Origin: Herbihabitans rhizosphaerae
GTDB lineage: Bacteria; Actinomycetota; Actinomycetes; Mycobacteriales; Pseudonocardiaceae
DNA: 64,000 nt
Assembly (NCBI RefSeq): GCF_004216555.1
Contig: NZ_SGWQ01000011.1
Span: forward strand, 1 to 64,000
Direction of reading: 5' to 3'
Shown: positions 34,381-41,877 of the stretch, one piece after another
Layout of the letters: every line of letters starts with the position of its first letter
Position numbering within the stretch: position 1 is the stretch's first letter
Position numbers and translations under genes: made by a program
The notes under the pieces: model-generated
The model's database searches: none
What the model saw: only the letters and a program-made list of their open reading frames with translations
What the model was told of the DNA's origin: nothing

Positions 34381-34403
34381 GCCCTCAGAATGAATCTGAG
34401 GGC
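34381..34403. promoter_or_regulatory. TetR-type operator, 9-bp perfect inverted repeat
   Basis: Arms GCCCTCAGA and TCTGAGGGC flank ATGAA. The repeat fills half of the 44-base gap between the divergent esterase operon and the TetR gene, touching the esterase start codon. This is the expected position and size for a TetR dimer site repressing both directions. Confidence 0.75.
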
Positions 34404-34424
34404 ACCTGCTGTCAAGATGGACCG

Positions 34425-35057
34425 ATGACCTCGTCAGCTCGGCGCTATGGCGGCAAGACCGCCGACCAGCGACGTGACGAGCGACGGAACGCGCTGGTCG
34501 AGACCGCCGTGGAGATCTGGCAGGAGCAGGGCTGGGCCGCGGTCACCATGCGCGGGGTGTGCGCCAGGGCGAACCTGACCGACCGGTACTTCTACGAGAG
34601 CTTCGCCAACCGGGACGATCTGCTCACGACCACCTGGGATCGCGTCCGGGACGAGACCCTCGGCATGGTGCTCGGCACGGTCGCCGAGCACGCGGACCGC
34701 CCGCCGCTGGAGCAACTCGACGCGGCGCTCGACGTGATCGTGCGGCACATCGAGGCGGAACCCGCGCGGGCACAGATCCTCTACGGCGACCACTCCGGCA
34801 GCGCCGTGCTGGAGCAGCGCCGCCGGCAGAGCGTGCAGCAGGCCAGCGACATCATGATCGACCTGGCCCGGCCGTTCCTGCGCGCCGGCGTCGACGAGCT
34901 CGCCTTCCGCACCGCCGTGCTGCTCGGCATCGGCGGCTTCGTGGAGATCATGCTCGCCTGGCGGTCCGGCCTGCTCGACGTGAACGCCGACGTGCTGGTC
35001 GATCAGCTCGCCGCGATCGGCCGATCGCTGTCCCGGGACTTCCTGCGCCCCGACTGA
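34425..35057 (+). CDS. TetR-family regulator of the divergent oxidation operon
   Basis: A 210-residue TetR regulator. Its DNA-binding domain covers residues ~17-65 (RRNALVETAVEIWQEQGW, VTMRGVCARANLTDRYFYE). A helical ligand domain follows. The ATG at 34425 lies 44 bases from the start of the divergent esterase-SDR-diiron-monooxygenase operon, with a perfect 9-bp inverted repeat between them, so it is almost certainly the local repressor. The inducer would be a substrate or product of that pathway. The gene ends five bases before a convergent small gene. Confidence 0.93.
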   Translation: MTSSARRYGGKTADQRRDERRNALVETAVEIWQEQGWAAVTMRGVCARANLTDRYFYESFANRDDLLTTTWDRVRDETLGMVLGTVAEHADRPPLEQLDAALDVIVRHIEAEPARAQILYGDHSGSAVLEQRRRQSVQQASDIMIDLARPFLRAGVDELAFRTAVLLGIGGFVEIMLAWRSGLLDVNADVLVDQLAAIGRSLSRDFLRPD

Positions 35058-35061
35058 GCGC

Positions 35062-35424
35062 TCAGTCCCACCAGAGCGCGATCGCGGGCCGGCCGTTCAA
35101 CTCCGCCTTGGCCACGTCGTCCGGTCCGAGACCGGCCACCCACCCGGCGACGTCACCGGCGGATGCGGCGGTGAGCACGTGGACGGTGTCGCTGAACGGC
35201 CACTCGCCGTCCGGCATCACCTCGGAGATGCCGACCAGGACGTCATCGACCTCGGGCCGATCCCGTACCGCGCGCAGCACTCTGGCGAACGTGCCGACGC
35301 CGGGATGCTCGTCGAGGTTGCAGCCGATCGAGGCCGGATCGTCGTTGCCGTCGAAGAACAACTCCAGGCCGACCGCGGCTGGGTCACCTTGACGCTCGAT
35401 CTCGGCCAACAGGTCGGTCAACAC
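35062..35424 (-). CDS. hypothetical protein (120 residues)
   Basis: A small acidic soluble protein that starts at GTG 35424, preceded by GGAAGAG. It has no membrane segment or catalytic motif. The order of conserved-looking parts is LAEIERQGDP, LELFFDGNDDPASIGCNL, FARVLRAVRDRPEVDDVLVGI, and the C-terminal LNGRPAIALWWD. The pattern resembles small actinobacterial proteins of unknown function, some of which act as immunity-like partners, but no toxin gene is adjacent. It is divergent from the DUF6292 gene, with 59 bases between the starts. Confidence 0.72.
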   Translation of the reverse strand: MLTDLLAEIERQGDPAAVGLELFFDGNDDPASIGCNLDEHPGVGTFARVLRAVRDRPEVDDVLVGISEVMPDGEWPFSDTVHVLTAASAGDVAGWVAGLGPDDVAKAELNGRPAIALWWD

Positions 35425-35483
35425 GTGGCAAACTCTTCCACGAATGGAGATTTGGGGGTGCTCGTTTCGGGTACCCCGCACGC

Positions 35484-35921
35484 ATGGGTGCGCATCCATT
35501 GCCGAGATACCGGTACGAAGAGGTCCCACTCGGGCCGTTGTCCAACTATGCGCGGGCCGTGGCGGCGGCGGTCGGCGTGCCCGATCACGGGTACTGGTGC
35601 GAGGTCGGGCGGCTCGCCACGATCTATCTCGCGCTGGACGCCCGGCACCCCGAGTTTCCCGATCTCGACCTGGCGCTGGCCTGGAACGAGGTCAACGGCT
35701 GGTCCGCCGTGCTGGAGATCCGGCAGGGCGCCGAGACGATCGCCATCGCGTACCGGGGCGAGACGGTGCTCCCGACTCCCCGGGAAGCGCGCACGTTCAT
35801 GGCCGACCTGCTCGCCGGCCACTGTCCGGGCCAGTTGGAGCCGCCCAGGCTGCGCCCGCCCGGCCGCCGCGACGTGCTGCATCGCGAGCTTCGCCGTTAC
35901 CGCCAACGGCTCCCGCATTGA
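35484..35921 (+). CDS. DUF6292-family protein
   Basis: A 145-residue soluble protein. Segments such as YEEVPLGPLSNYARAVAAAV, YWCEVGRLATIYLALDARHP and LALAWNEVNGWSAVLEI match my recollection of the DUF6292 family, which is common in Pseudonocardiales and of unknown function. A His/Arg-rich C-terminus follows (RDVLHRELRRYRQRLPH). No enzyme signature is visible. The ATG at 35484 has no strong ribosome binding site. It ends 30 bases before the convergent TetR gene. Confidence 0.8.
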   Translation: MGAHPLPRYRYEEVPLGPLSNYARAVAAAVGVPDHGYWCEVGRLATIYLALDARHPEFPDLDLALAWNEVNGWSAVLEIRQGAETIAIAYRGETVLPTPREARTFMADLLAGHCPGQLEPPRLRPPGRRDVLHRELRRYRQRLPH

Positions 35922-35951
35922 TGTCGCGTCCTGGTGACCCCTGTCCGTTGG

Positions 35952-36617
35952 TCATCCGGTTCGCTTGTCGGGATCGCGCCGACGTGTCGACAACGCGGGC
36001 GTCAACCGTGCCGCGGGCGGTAGCGGCGAGGCGTCCGACGAGGCGCGGAGTGCCTGGATCGCGAGCGCGGCGAAGCGTCGGGAGGCCGCGATCCGGGCGG
36101 CCGGGGAGGTGGCCTGGATGCCGCTGTTGGCCATGAGGATGAGGATCAGGTCGTCCAGGACGAAATCGGCGCGCAGGTGGCCGGTTTCCTTGGCGCGGCG
36201 GGCCAGTTCGGCGATCGATTTCAGCGTGCGCTCGCGGTCCGCGGTGAAATCGATCGCGTTGGGGTAGGTCGACATGAAGGCCGCGGTGAAGCCGTGGTCG
36301 CGTGCCTGCAGTTCGCAGACCTTCTCGATCACCAGGCAGAAGCCGCGCCACGGATCCGGGTCGGCGAGGCCCTCGTCGGCCACGACGTAGCAGGCGCGCA
36401 TCTGGTCCGTGAACGCCTCGGTGACCAGCAGCTCCTTGGTCGGGAAGTGGCGGTACAGGGTGGCCGGGCCTACCTCCGCGCCGCGGGCGATCTCTCGCAT
36501 GGGCGCCTCCAGACCTTCGGCGGCGAACACCGCGCGGGCCGCGTCGAGTATGCGTTCTCGGTTGTCCCGGGCGTCGGAGCGCAAGGTGCGAGGCAAACGG
36601 TCGGTCACCGCTCTCAC
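35952..36617 (-). CDS. TetR-family regulator divergent from a quinone oxidoreductase
   Basis: A 221-residue TetR protein with the N-terminal helix-turn-helix (NRERILDAARAVFAAEGLE, MREIARGAEVGPATLYRHFPTK) and a helical regulatory domain. It belongs to the frequent subgroup with GPATLYRHFPTK, often linked to redox or xenobiotic response. GTG 36617 or the GTG four codons later can both serve as start. An 8-bp inverted repeat lies in the 41-base gap to the divergent zinc-independent oxidoreductase gene, so this TetR probably represses that gene and itself. Confidence 0.93.
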   Translation of the reverse strand: MRAVTDRLPRTLRSDARDNRERILDAARAVFAAEGLEAPMREIARGAEVGPATLYRHFPTKELLVTEAFTDQMRACYVVADEGLADPDPWRGFCLVIEKVCELQARDHGFTAAFMSTYPNAIDFTADRERTLKSIAELARRAKETGHLRADFVLDDLILILMANSGIQATSPAARIAASRRFAALAIQALRASSDASPLPPAARLTPALSTRRRDPDKRTG

Positions 36618-36625
36618 TTTAGCTA

Positions 36626-36645
36626 AACGGACGGCGGCGTCCGTT
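36626..36645. promoter_or_regulatory. TetR-type operator, 8-bp perfect inverted repeat
   Basis: Arms AACGGACG and CGTCCGTT surround GCGG; the symmetry extends outward as GCTA...TAGC with one extra base on the left. The repeat sits 9 bases from the TetR start and 14 from the oxidoreductase ATG, covering both promoters. Confidence 0.75.
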
Positions 36646-36658
36646 AGCGTCGGTGGAC

Positions 36659-37630
36659 ATGAGAGCAGTCGCGATCCATACGTTCGGAAAACCAGAGGGG
36701 CTCGCGATCGTCGACCTCCCCGACCCGAGTCCGGCTGACGGGCAGGTACTGATCGCCACCGAGGCGATCGGCGTGGGCGGTGTCGACGCAGTGATCCGCA
36801 GCGGCATTCTCGGCGCCCGGGGTTTCGAGGAGGGGCACATCCTCGGCAGCGAGATCGCGGGCACGGTGACCGCGGTCGGCGATGGCGTCGACCCGTCGTG
36901 GGTCGGTCGGCGCGTCTGGTCTTTCACGGGCCTCGGCGGCGGCTACGCCGAGCAGGTGACCGCCGCCGCCGCGACGCTCATCCCGCTCCCGGCGACCCTG
37001 TCGGCCGTCGACGCGGTGACGCTCGGCAGCTCCGGAATGGTGGCCCATTTCGGCCTTCGCCATGCCCACTTCGCTCCCGGCGAGTCGGTGCTCGTGCGCG
37101 GCGCGGCCGGCGGCATCGGGATCATGACGGTCCAGCTCGCGGCTCGTGCCGGCGCCAGTGCGGTGGCGGTCACGACATCGTCGGCCGAACGCGGCGGTCG
37201 CCTTCGCACGCTCGGCGCGACGCACGTGCTGGACCGCGCCGGCGATGGCGGCCAGGACGCTCCCTCGGGCTACGACGTCGTCATCGACATCGTCGCGGGC
37301 GCCGCCACGCCGTCGTTCCTTGCCAAGCTCAACCCGAACGGTCGCATGGTGGCCGTCGGCGCGGTCGCCGGCTTCCCGCCCGCCGACTTCGGCACGGCGA
37401 TGATCTCGGCGTTCCGGAAATCGATGTCGTTCGCGACCTTCAGCGCGGACACCGTGCCCGAACCCGACCAACGCGCCGTGACCGCCGAGCTGCTCGCCGC
37501 TGGAAGTCGCGGCGAGCTGCACCCGGTCGTGCACGAGGTGCTGCCCCTGGAGCAAGCCGTACTGGCTCACCGGAAAATGGCGGCCGGGGAGGTGTTCGGC
37601 CGCATCGTGCTCACGCCCTCGGGGGCCTAG
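36659..37630 (+). CDS. NADPH:quinone oxidoreductase-like protein (zinc-independent MDR family)
   Basis: A 323-residue medium-chain reductase of the quinone oxidoreductase group. Features are the N-terminal GroES-like fold (GKPEGLAIVDLPDPSPADGQV, in parts), LGSEIAGTVTAVGDGV, the nucleotide-binding loop VRGAAGGIGIMTVQLAA, and LRTLGATHVLDRAGD. The zinc ligands of alcohol dehydrogenases are absent. It should reduce quinones or enones with NADPH. The ATG at 36659 is two codons inside a GTG; the lack of a ribosome binding site and the close operator suggest a leaderless or very short-leader transcript. It is probably controlled by the divergent TetR. Confidence 0.93.
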   Translation: MRAVAIHTFGKPEGLAIVDLPDPSPADGQVLIATEAIGVGGVDAVIRSGILGARGFEEGHILGSEIAGTVTAVGDGVDPSWVGRRVWSFTGLGGGYAEQVTAAAATLIPLPATLSAVDAVTLGSSGMVAHFGLRHAHFAPGESVLVRGAAGGIGIMTVQLAARAGASAVAVTTSSAERGGRLRTLGATHVLDRAGDGGQDAPSGYDVVIDIVAGAATPSFLAKLNPNGRMVAVGAVAGFPPADFGTAMISAFRKSMSFATFSADTVPEPDQRAVTAELLAAGSRGELHPVVHEVLPLEQAVLAHRKMAAGEVFGRIVLTPSGA

Positions 37631-37755
37631 ACTCCGCCGTCCGACTGTGGACCTAACGTGCCAGTATCCGAACATCGGGGGTCTGGGGGTCGTCCCCCAG
37701 AGATACGACGAGCGACCCCGGTCCGCGCTCTCCGCGGACACGTCCCCGGTGCGAG

Positions 37756-37829
37756 TGGGGCCGGGGGGACTCGAACCCCCACTGGCTGGAACCTAAATCC
37801 AGTGCCTCTGCCAATTGGGCTACGGCCCC
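37756..37829 (-). tRNA. class I tRNA with UAG anticodon (Leu-type anticodon arm)
   Basis: The minus strand folds as a complete 74-base cloverleaf. The acceptor GGGGCCG pairs with CGGCCCC and the discriminator is A. The D arm is GCC/GGC with GG in its loop. The anticodon stem CTGGA/TCCAG holds the loop TTTAGGT, giving anticodon UAG (codon CUA). The variable region has only five bases (CCAGT), and the T arm is GGGGG/CCCCC with loop TTCGAGT. CCA is not encoded. The anticodon arm is what one expects of tRNA-Leu(UAG), but leucine tRNAs are class II with a long variable arm, which is missing here. The amino-acid identity is therefore uncertain. Confidence 0.87.
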
Positions 37830-37930
37830 CAGGTGGGGCCAGCTTAACCAGTGACGGCGTGGTCGATGCACGGGTCAGTGCGGCGTGATCTACCGTGGTG
37901 GCTCACACGAGGACGCTCGTAGGAGGACAC

Positions 37931-38152
37931 GTGGCGCGCGATCCGGACACCATCCAGCGTGAGATCGAGCAGGCGCGCGACGCGCTGGCGTCGACGTTGG
38001 ACCAGTTGAGCGACAAGACGAGCCCCAAGCGGCTGGCCGAGGACGCCAAGACGAGCGCCCAGGCCAAGCTGGACGACCCCAAGGTGAAGTACCCGCTGAT
38101 CGGGGTCGGTGCGCTGGTCCTGTTTCTGCTGATCCGCAAGCTGTTCCGCTGA
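37931..38152 (+). CDS. DUF3618 membrane protein
   Basis: A 73-residue protein starting at GTG 37931 after AGGAGGA. It matches DUF3618: a charged helix beginning RDPDTIQREIEQARDALAST, a LDQLSDKTSPKRLAEDA linker, and one C-terminal membrane helix (YPLIGVGALVLFLLIRKLF). The family is widespread in actinobacteria, tail-anchored, with unknown function. It lies about 100 bases from the divergent tRNA gene and ends just before a strong palindromic terminator. Confidence 0.9.
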   Translation: MARDPDTIQREIEQARDALASTLDQLSDKTSPKRLAEDAKTSAQAKLDDPKVKYPLIGVGALVLFLLIRKLFR

Positions 38153-38159
38153 CGGCGGC

Positions 38160-38191
38160 GGGACCCGCCGCCCACGCGTGGGGCGGGTCCC
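38160..38191. terminator. bidirectional hairpin terminator
   Basis: GGGACCCGCC (38160-38169) pairs with GGCGGGTCCC (38182-38191); the loop between is itself self-complementary (CCCACGCGTGGG). The hairpin lies exactly between the ends of the convergent DUF3618 gene and the following minus-strand gene. Confidence 0.85.
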
Positions 38192-38212
38192 CGCTCGTCG
38201 TGTTCTCAGTGC

Positions 38213-38629
38213 CTAAGCCTTTGCCGTCTCGGCCGGTTTCTCGACCGTCTCCGCCGCCGGCTTCTCGGCACTCGCCGCGCCTCCGGTCCTGCGCCGGCGG
38301 GGTTTCGGCTTGGCCGCCGGCTTCTCCTTCTCCGCGGGCTTGGCCTCTTTCTCGGCCACCTGCTCGACCGGCGCCGGCTCCCTCGATGCCTCCGGCATGG
38401 TCATCCGCGCGGTCAGATACGCCGAGGTGAACTCGAACGCGTCGCCGTCGAGCAAGTGCACCACGGTCCTGTGTTCCTCGTTCGGCGCCAGCTTCTCGAC
38501 GAGCTGGTCGGCGCGATCGCGCGCCGCGATCAGACCGGGTGCCGTGGCGGTCAGCGTTTTGCCTCTGCCGGTGACCGTGATCTTCCAATCGTCCCCGTCC
38601 GGGACGTAGTTCGCTTCGATCGGGTCCAT
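38213..38629 (-). CDS. hypothetical protein with Ala/Lys/Glu/Pro-rich tail
   Basis: A 138-residue protein starting at ATG 38629 after GAGAGGGG. Residues 1-75 form a small alpha/beta domain (EANYVPDGDDWKITVTGRGK, then TAPGLIAARDRADQLVEKL, HRTVVHLLDGDAFEFTSAYL). The C-terminal ~60 residues are a low-complexity tail of Lys, Ala, Glu and Pro with a basic patch KPRRRRTG, which might contact nucleic acid or polyanion. No known function. It converges with the DUF3618 gene across a strong hairpin terminator. Confidence 0.8.
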   Translation of the reverse strand: MDPIEANYVPDGDDWKITVTGRGKTLTATAPGLIAARDRADQLVEKLAPNEEHRTVVHLLDGDAFEFTSAYLTARMTMPEASREPAPVEQVAEKEAKPAEKEKPAAKPKPRRRRTGGAASAEKPAAETVEKPAETAKA

Positions 38630-38787
38630 TTTGCGCCCCTCTCCGTAACACCGTGCTCCCACTGTGTTGACCACGACGGCGTGCACCTATGACGCAGCTA
38701 AACCGATCCGACGTGATTTCGCGCGTTGGAACACAAGATCACTCTTGCTGATCGATACAGAGAGTGCTTTCGGTACTCGACGCTCGG

Positions 38788-39414
38788 TTACTTTTCGGCG
38801 GGGAGCGAATCCTTCAGCCCGCTCCACATCAGCCGCATTATGTGCTCGGCGGCCTGCTCCGGCGTGACGTCGCCGCGTCGCCCGCACCACAGGGCGAGCC
38901 GCTCGCAGCCGCCCACGATGATCTCAGCGAACGCGTCCAGGGCGCCCTGCGCCACTTCCGGCGCGTACGCGCTCATGGTGACGCTGATCAGGTTGGTCTG
39001 CTGCTGCCGCACGGCCTCGACCTCGTCGGCGGTCTGTGGACCGACGACGGCGGCCTCCGAACTCAGCAGCGACCAGGCCACGCCGTGGTCGACGGCGAAT
39101 CGGAAGTACGCGACGAGCCCGGCGCGGAACGCGGTCTCCGGATCGTTCGCGGCCGCGGCGGTCGCCTCGGCGGTGACCCGCAGCAGCTCCGCCCTCGCCT
39201 GCCTGATGCACGCGACGAGCAGGCCCTCCTTGGAGCCGAAGTACTCGTAGAGCATCGGCTTGGACACGCCGACGCGCTCGGCGATCTCGTCCATGGAGGC
39301 GGCGACGTACCCGCGCTCGGCGAAGACCTCCTCGGCGACCTCCATCATCTGGCGTTCGCGCTCGGCTCTCGGCATCCGGCGCTTGCGCGGGGTCGCCTGT
39401 TCGGAGGTCGTCAC
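38788..39414 (-). CDS. TetR-family regulator divergent from a Baeyer-Villiger monooxygenase
   Basis: A 208-residue TetR protein with the N-terminal domain RAERERQMMEVAEEVFAERG and SMDEIAERVGVSKPMLYEYFGSKE, and a C-terminal TetR ligand domain with a Trp-containing end (WCGRRGDVTPEQAAEHIMRL). GTG 39414 is the only start preserving the whole domain. It is 79 bases from the divergent monooxygenase gene and is probably its repressor. The gap contains the short inverted repeat CGAGT-AAC-ACTCG near 39460-39475, a weaker operator candidate than in the other two TetR pairs. Confidence 0.92.
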   Translation of the reverse strand: MTTSEQATPRKRRMPRAERERQMMEVAEEVFAERGYVAASMDEIAERVGVSKPMLYEYFGSKEGLLVACIRQARAELLRVTAEATAAAANDPETAFRAGLVAYFRFAVDHGVAWSLLSSEAAVVGPQTADEVEAVRQQQTNLISVTMSAYAPEVAQGALDAFAEIIVGGCERLALWCGRRGDVTPEQAAEHIMRLMWSGLKDSLPAEK

Positions 39415-39493
39415 GAAATTGACTCTACCGCAAGTAACCTACTCCAGGTAAGGTGGACGACGAGTAACACTCGCGGACCTGGAGGACGAACAA

Positions 39494-41017
39494 GTGGGCG
39501 AGCGCACCGATTACGGCACCGTGATCGTCGGCACCGGGTTCTCCGGTCTCGGCATGGCCATCCAGCTCAAGAAGGAGGGCCGGCACGACTTCGTGGTGCT
39601 GGAGAAGGCCCACGACGTCGGCGGCACCTGGCGGGACAACACCTACCCCGGCTGTGCCTGCGACATCCAGTCGCACATGTACTCGTTCTCCTTCGAGCAG
39701 AACCCCGACTGGACGCGCTCGTTCTCCGGGCAGGCCGAGATCTGGGACTACCTGCGCGGCGTGGCCGACAAGTACGACCTGCGCAAGCACATCCGGTTCG
39801 GAGTCGAGGTCACCGGCGCCGAGTGGGACGGCGAGACCGCCACCTGGCGCGTCGCCACCGGGGACGGCCGCACGTTCCGCGCGCGCTACCTCGTGTCCGG
39901 CATCGGCGGGTTGCATATCCCGAACGTCCCCGCGCTGCCCGGCATCGAGAAGTTCAAGGGCGAGACGTTCCACTCCGCGCGGTGGAACCACGACTACGAC
40001 CTGGCCGGCAAGCGGGTCGCCGTGGTCGGGACCGGCGCGAGCGCGATCCAGTTCGTGCCCCGGATCGCGCCCGAGGTCGGCGAGCTGCATCTGTTCCAGC
40101 GCACGCCGCCGTGGGTCATGCCCAAGCCCGACCACGCCATGCCGCAGTGGTCCAAGACGCTGTTCCAGAAGGTGCCCGGCGCGCAGCGGTTGTACCGCAA
40201 CTTCCTGTACTGGCTGCTCGAGGTGCGCGCGGTCGGCTTCAACGGTCACCCCGGCCTGCTCAAGGCCGCGCAGAAGCTCGCCGAGCTGAACATCAGGCGC
40301 AACGTGAAGGATCGCGAGCTGCGCCGCAAGCTCACGCCCGACTACGTGATGGGCTGCAAGCGCGTGCTGATCGCCAACGACTACTACCCGACGTTCAACC
40401 GGGACAACGTGCACCTGGTGACCGACGGTGTGGCCGAGGTGCGTGCGCACAGCATCGTGGACTCGGCCGGCGTGGAGCGCGAGGTCGACGCGATCATCTA
40501 CGGCACCGGGTTCCACGTCACCGACGGGTACGACTACCTCAGCATCACCGGGCGGGACGGCCGCGATCTGGCCAAGGAGTGGCGGACCAACGGCATCCAC
40601 ACGCACAACGGGATCACCGTCAGCGGGTTCCCGAACCTGTTCTTCCTGCTCGGGCCGAACACCGCACTCGGGCACAACTCCGTCGTGTTCATGATCGAGT
40701 CGCAGATCCGGTACGTCGCGGACGCGATGAAGGTGACCGAGCGCAACGGCGCGGACACCATCGAGGTGCGGTCGGCCGCGCAGCAGGCGTTCAACGAGGA
40801 GATCCAGCGCAAGCTGGAGAACGGCGTGTGGACGCAGGGCGGCTGCAAGAGCTGGTACCTCGACGCCAAGGGCGTGAACCGCACGATCTGGCCGGGCTTC
40901 ACGTTCCGGTACTGGGCCCGCACCCGCAAGGTGGAGCCGTCGGACTTCGAGCTGGTCTCCTCACGGGCGCACCGCGATCCGGCCCCGCGCCGCCGCGGCA
41001 AGAAGATCCCCGCCTGA
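39494..41017 (+). CDS. Baeyer-Villiger-type flavin monooxygenase, second gene
   Basis: A 507-residue FAD/NADPH monooxygenase. FAD motif VIVGTGFSGLGMAIQL (residues ~10-25), Baeyer-Villiger fingerprint FKGETFHSARW near residue 155, NADPH motif VVGTGASAIQF, and IIYGTGFHVT late. It is related to, but clearly different from, the monooxygenase at 29633-31153. It lacks the rest of that operon and stands alone. The GTG at 39494 is preceded by GGAGGA. A divergent TetR gene probably controls it. Likely role: oxidation of a ketone or aldehyde of host or environmental origin; substrate unknown. A basic C-terminus (RRRGKKIPA) is present. Confidence 0.95.
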   Translation: MGERTDYGTVIVGTGFSGLGMAIQLKKEGRHDFVVLEKAHDVGGTWRDNTYPGCACDIQSHMYSFSFEQNPDWTRSFSGQAEIWDYLRGVADKYDLRKHIRFGVEVTGAEWDGETATWRVATGDGRTFRARYLVSGIGGLHIPNVPALPGIEKFKGETFHSARWNHDYDLAGKRVAVVGTGASAIQFVPRIAPEVGELHLFQRTPPWVMPKPDHAMPQWSKTLFQKVPGAQRLYRNFLYWLLEVRAVGFNGHPGLLKAAQKLAELNIRRNVKDRELRRKLTPDYVMGCKRVLIANDYYPTFNRDNVHLVTDGVAEVRAHSIVDSAGVEREVDAIIYGTGFHVTDGYDYLSITGRDGRDLAKEWRTNGIHTHNGITVSGFPNLFFLLGPNTALGHNSVVFMIESQIRYVADAMKVTERNGADTIEVRSAAQQAFNEEIQRKLENGVWTQGGCKSWYLDAKGVNRTIWPGFTFRYWARTRKVEPSDFELVSSRAHRDPAPRRRGKKIPA

Positions 41018-41030
41018 GTCTGACCCCGAC

Positions 41031-41052
41031 GGACTTTAGCGGGCTAAAGTCC
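41031..41052. repeat. 22-base palindrome, ACTTTAGC/GCTAAAGT type, copy 1
   Basis: GGACTTTAGC and GCTAAAGTCC are perfect arms with GG at the centre. It lies 14 bases after the monooxygenase stop. A reverse-oriented copy is at 41151-41168. Confidence 0.8.
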
Positions 41053-41150
41053 GGCCCCACCGGGCGCGTGGGCCGCAACGCTGTGTGATCGCAGCAGGTC
41101 GAAGGCCTGTGGATGAGCGATTTGACATGGGCGTCCGCGTGTGCCCGCGT

Positions 41151-41168
41151 ACTTTAGCCCGCTAAAGT
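41151..41168. repeat. palindrome, ACTTTAGC/GCTAAAGT type, copy 2
   Basis: ACTTTAGC and GCTAAAGT flank CC, so this is copy 1 in opposite orientation by its centre. The two copies enclose ~98 bases between the convergent ends of the monooxygenase gene and an XRE gene, and could act as paired terminators. Confidence 0.8.
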
Positions 41169-41199
41169 CCCGCACGGCGCAAAGGTGCAGGTCAGAGGG

Positions 41200-41694
41200 T
41201 TAGGCGTCGGCGGGGGAGCTGCCGAGGTGGCGCAGTCTGGCGATCAGGTCCCTGGTTTCCATGCCGCACAGTTCGGCCATCCGCTCCAGCGCGGTGATGT
41301 CCAGCCGCACCTGCGGACCGTTGCCCCGGCCGTCGCCGTTGCTCTCCGCGAGCTTGCCGCGCGCCCAGCGGCGCAGGGGCAGCAACTCCGGCTGGTTGTC
41401 GTTGACCACCTGGCGCAGGTCGAGCAGCAGATGACCGCGCGGGGATCCGGTGAACACGCGGTCGTGCACGCGCGCGATCACCTCGTGCGGGAGTTCGTCG
41501 AGCGCGAAGCAGATCTCCACGAGCCGGACCACCGAGCACTGCCGGGTGCCCAGCTCGTAGGTGGCCAGCGTCTGCAGGGAGATGTCGCTCTGCAAGTGGG
41601 CGTTGAGGTCCTTGCGGGTCCAGCCGCGCTGCTTTCGCAGCCGGCGCAGCTCGTCGCCGAGCACCCGCTGGTAGGTCGCCGCGTCGATCCGCAC
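41200..41694 (-). CDS. XRE-type helix-turn-helix regulator
   Basis: A 164-residue DNA-binding protein. The N-terminal 65 residues are a helix-turn-helix (YQRVLGDELRRLRKQRGW, RKDLNAHLQ, SLQTLATYELGTRQCSV, VRLVEICFALDELP). A short C-terminal part contains VRLDITALERMAELCGM, resembling a second helical motif. The sequence is of a type widely conserved among Pseudonocardiales, probably a global regulator, but its role is unknown. GTG 41694 follows GGCAGG. It is downstream of the LCP gene on the same strand, separated by hairpins, so it is probably transcribed separately. Confidence 0.88.
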   Translation of the reverse strand: MRIDAATYQRVLGDELRRLRKQRGWTRKDLNAHLQSDISLQTLATYELGTRQCSVVRLVEICFALDELPHEVIARVHDRVFTGSPRGHLLLDLRQVVNDNQPELLPLRRWARGKLAESNGDGRGNGPQVRLDITALERMAELCGMETRDLIARLRHLGSSPADA

Positions 41695-41716
41695 TGCCTG
41701 CCGCCTTCGTTCTAGC

Positions 41717-41770
41717 GGGGCCCGCGGTGTCGGGCCCCCTCCCGGCGGGCCAACATCGCGTGCGGCCCGC
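41717..41770 (-). terminator. two GC-rich hairpins downstream of the LCP gene
   Basis: GGGGCCCG (41717) pairs with CGGGCCCC (41731), and GCGGGCC (41745) with GGCCCGC (41764). They lie between the stop of the LCP gene at 41878 and the start of the XRE gene at 41694. They should terminate LCP transcription, or could form part of the XRE leader. Confidence 0.65.
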
Positions 41771-41877
41771 ACTAGAGGAAGCGACGAAGGTCCGGTTCCT
41801 TACGCGGTTGACGCAGATCATGCTCCGGATTGCTCCAAATGGGTGGCGAATCCGGGCGTTCAGCGCAGGTCAAGGGG

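Noticed and set aside
37756-37829. tRNA gene as an integration site for a mobile element
   Set aside because: No integrase or repeat of the tRNA 3' end was found nearby.
39425-40675. 416-codon minus-strand open frame opposite the second monooxygenase
   Set aside because: Antisense composition, no domain; the plus-strand product has FAD, NADPH and Baeyer-Villiger motifs.
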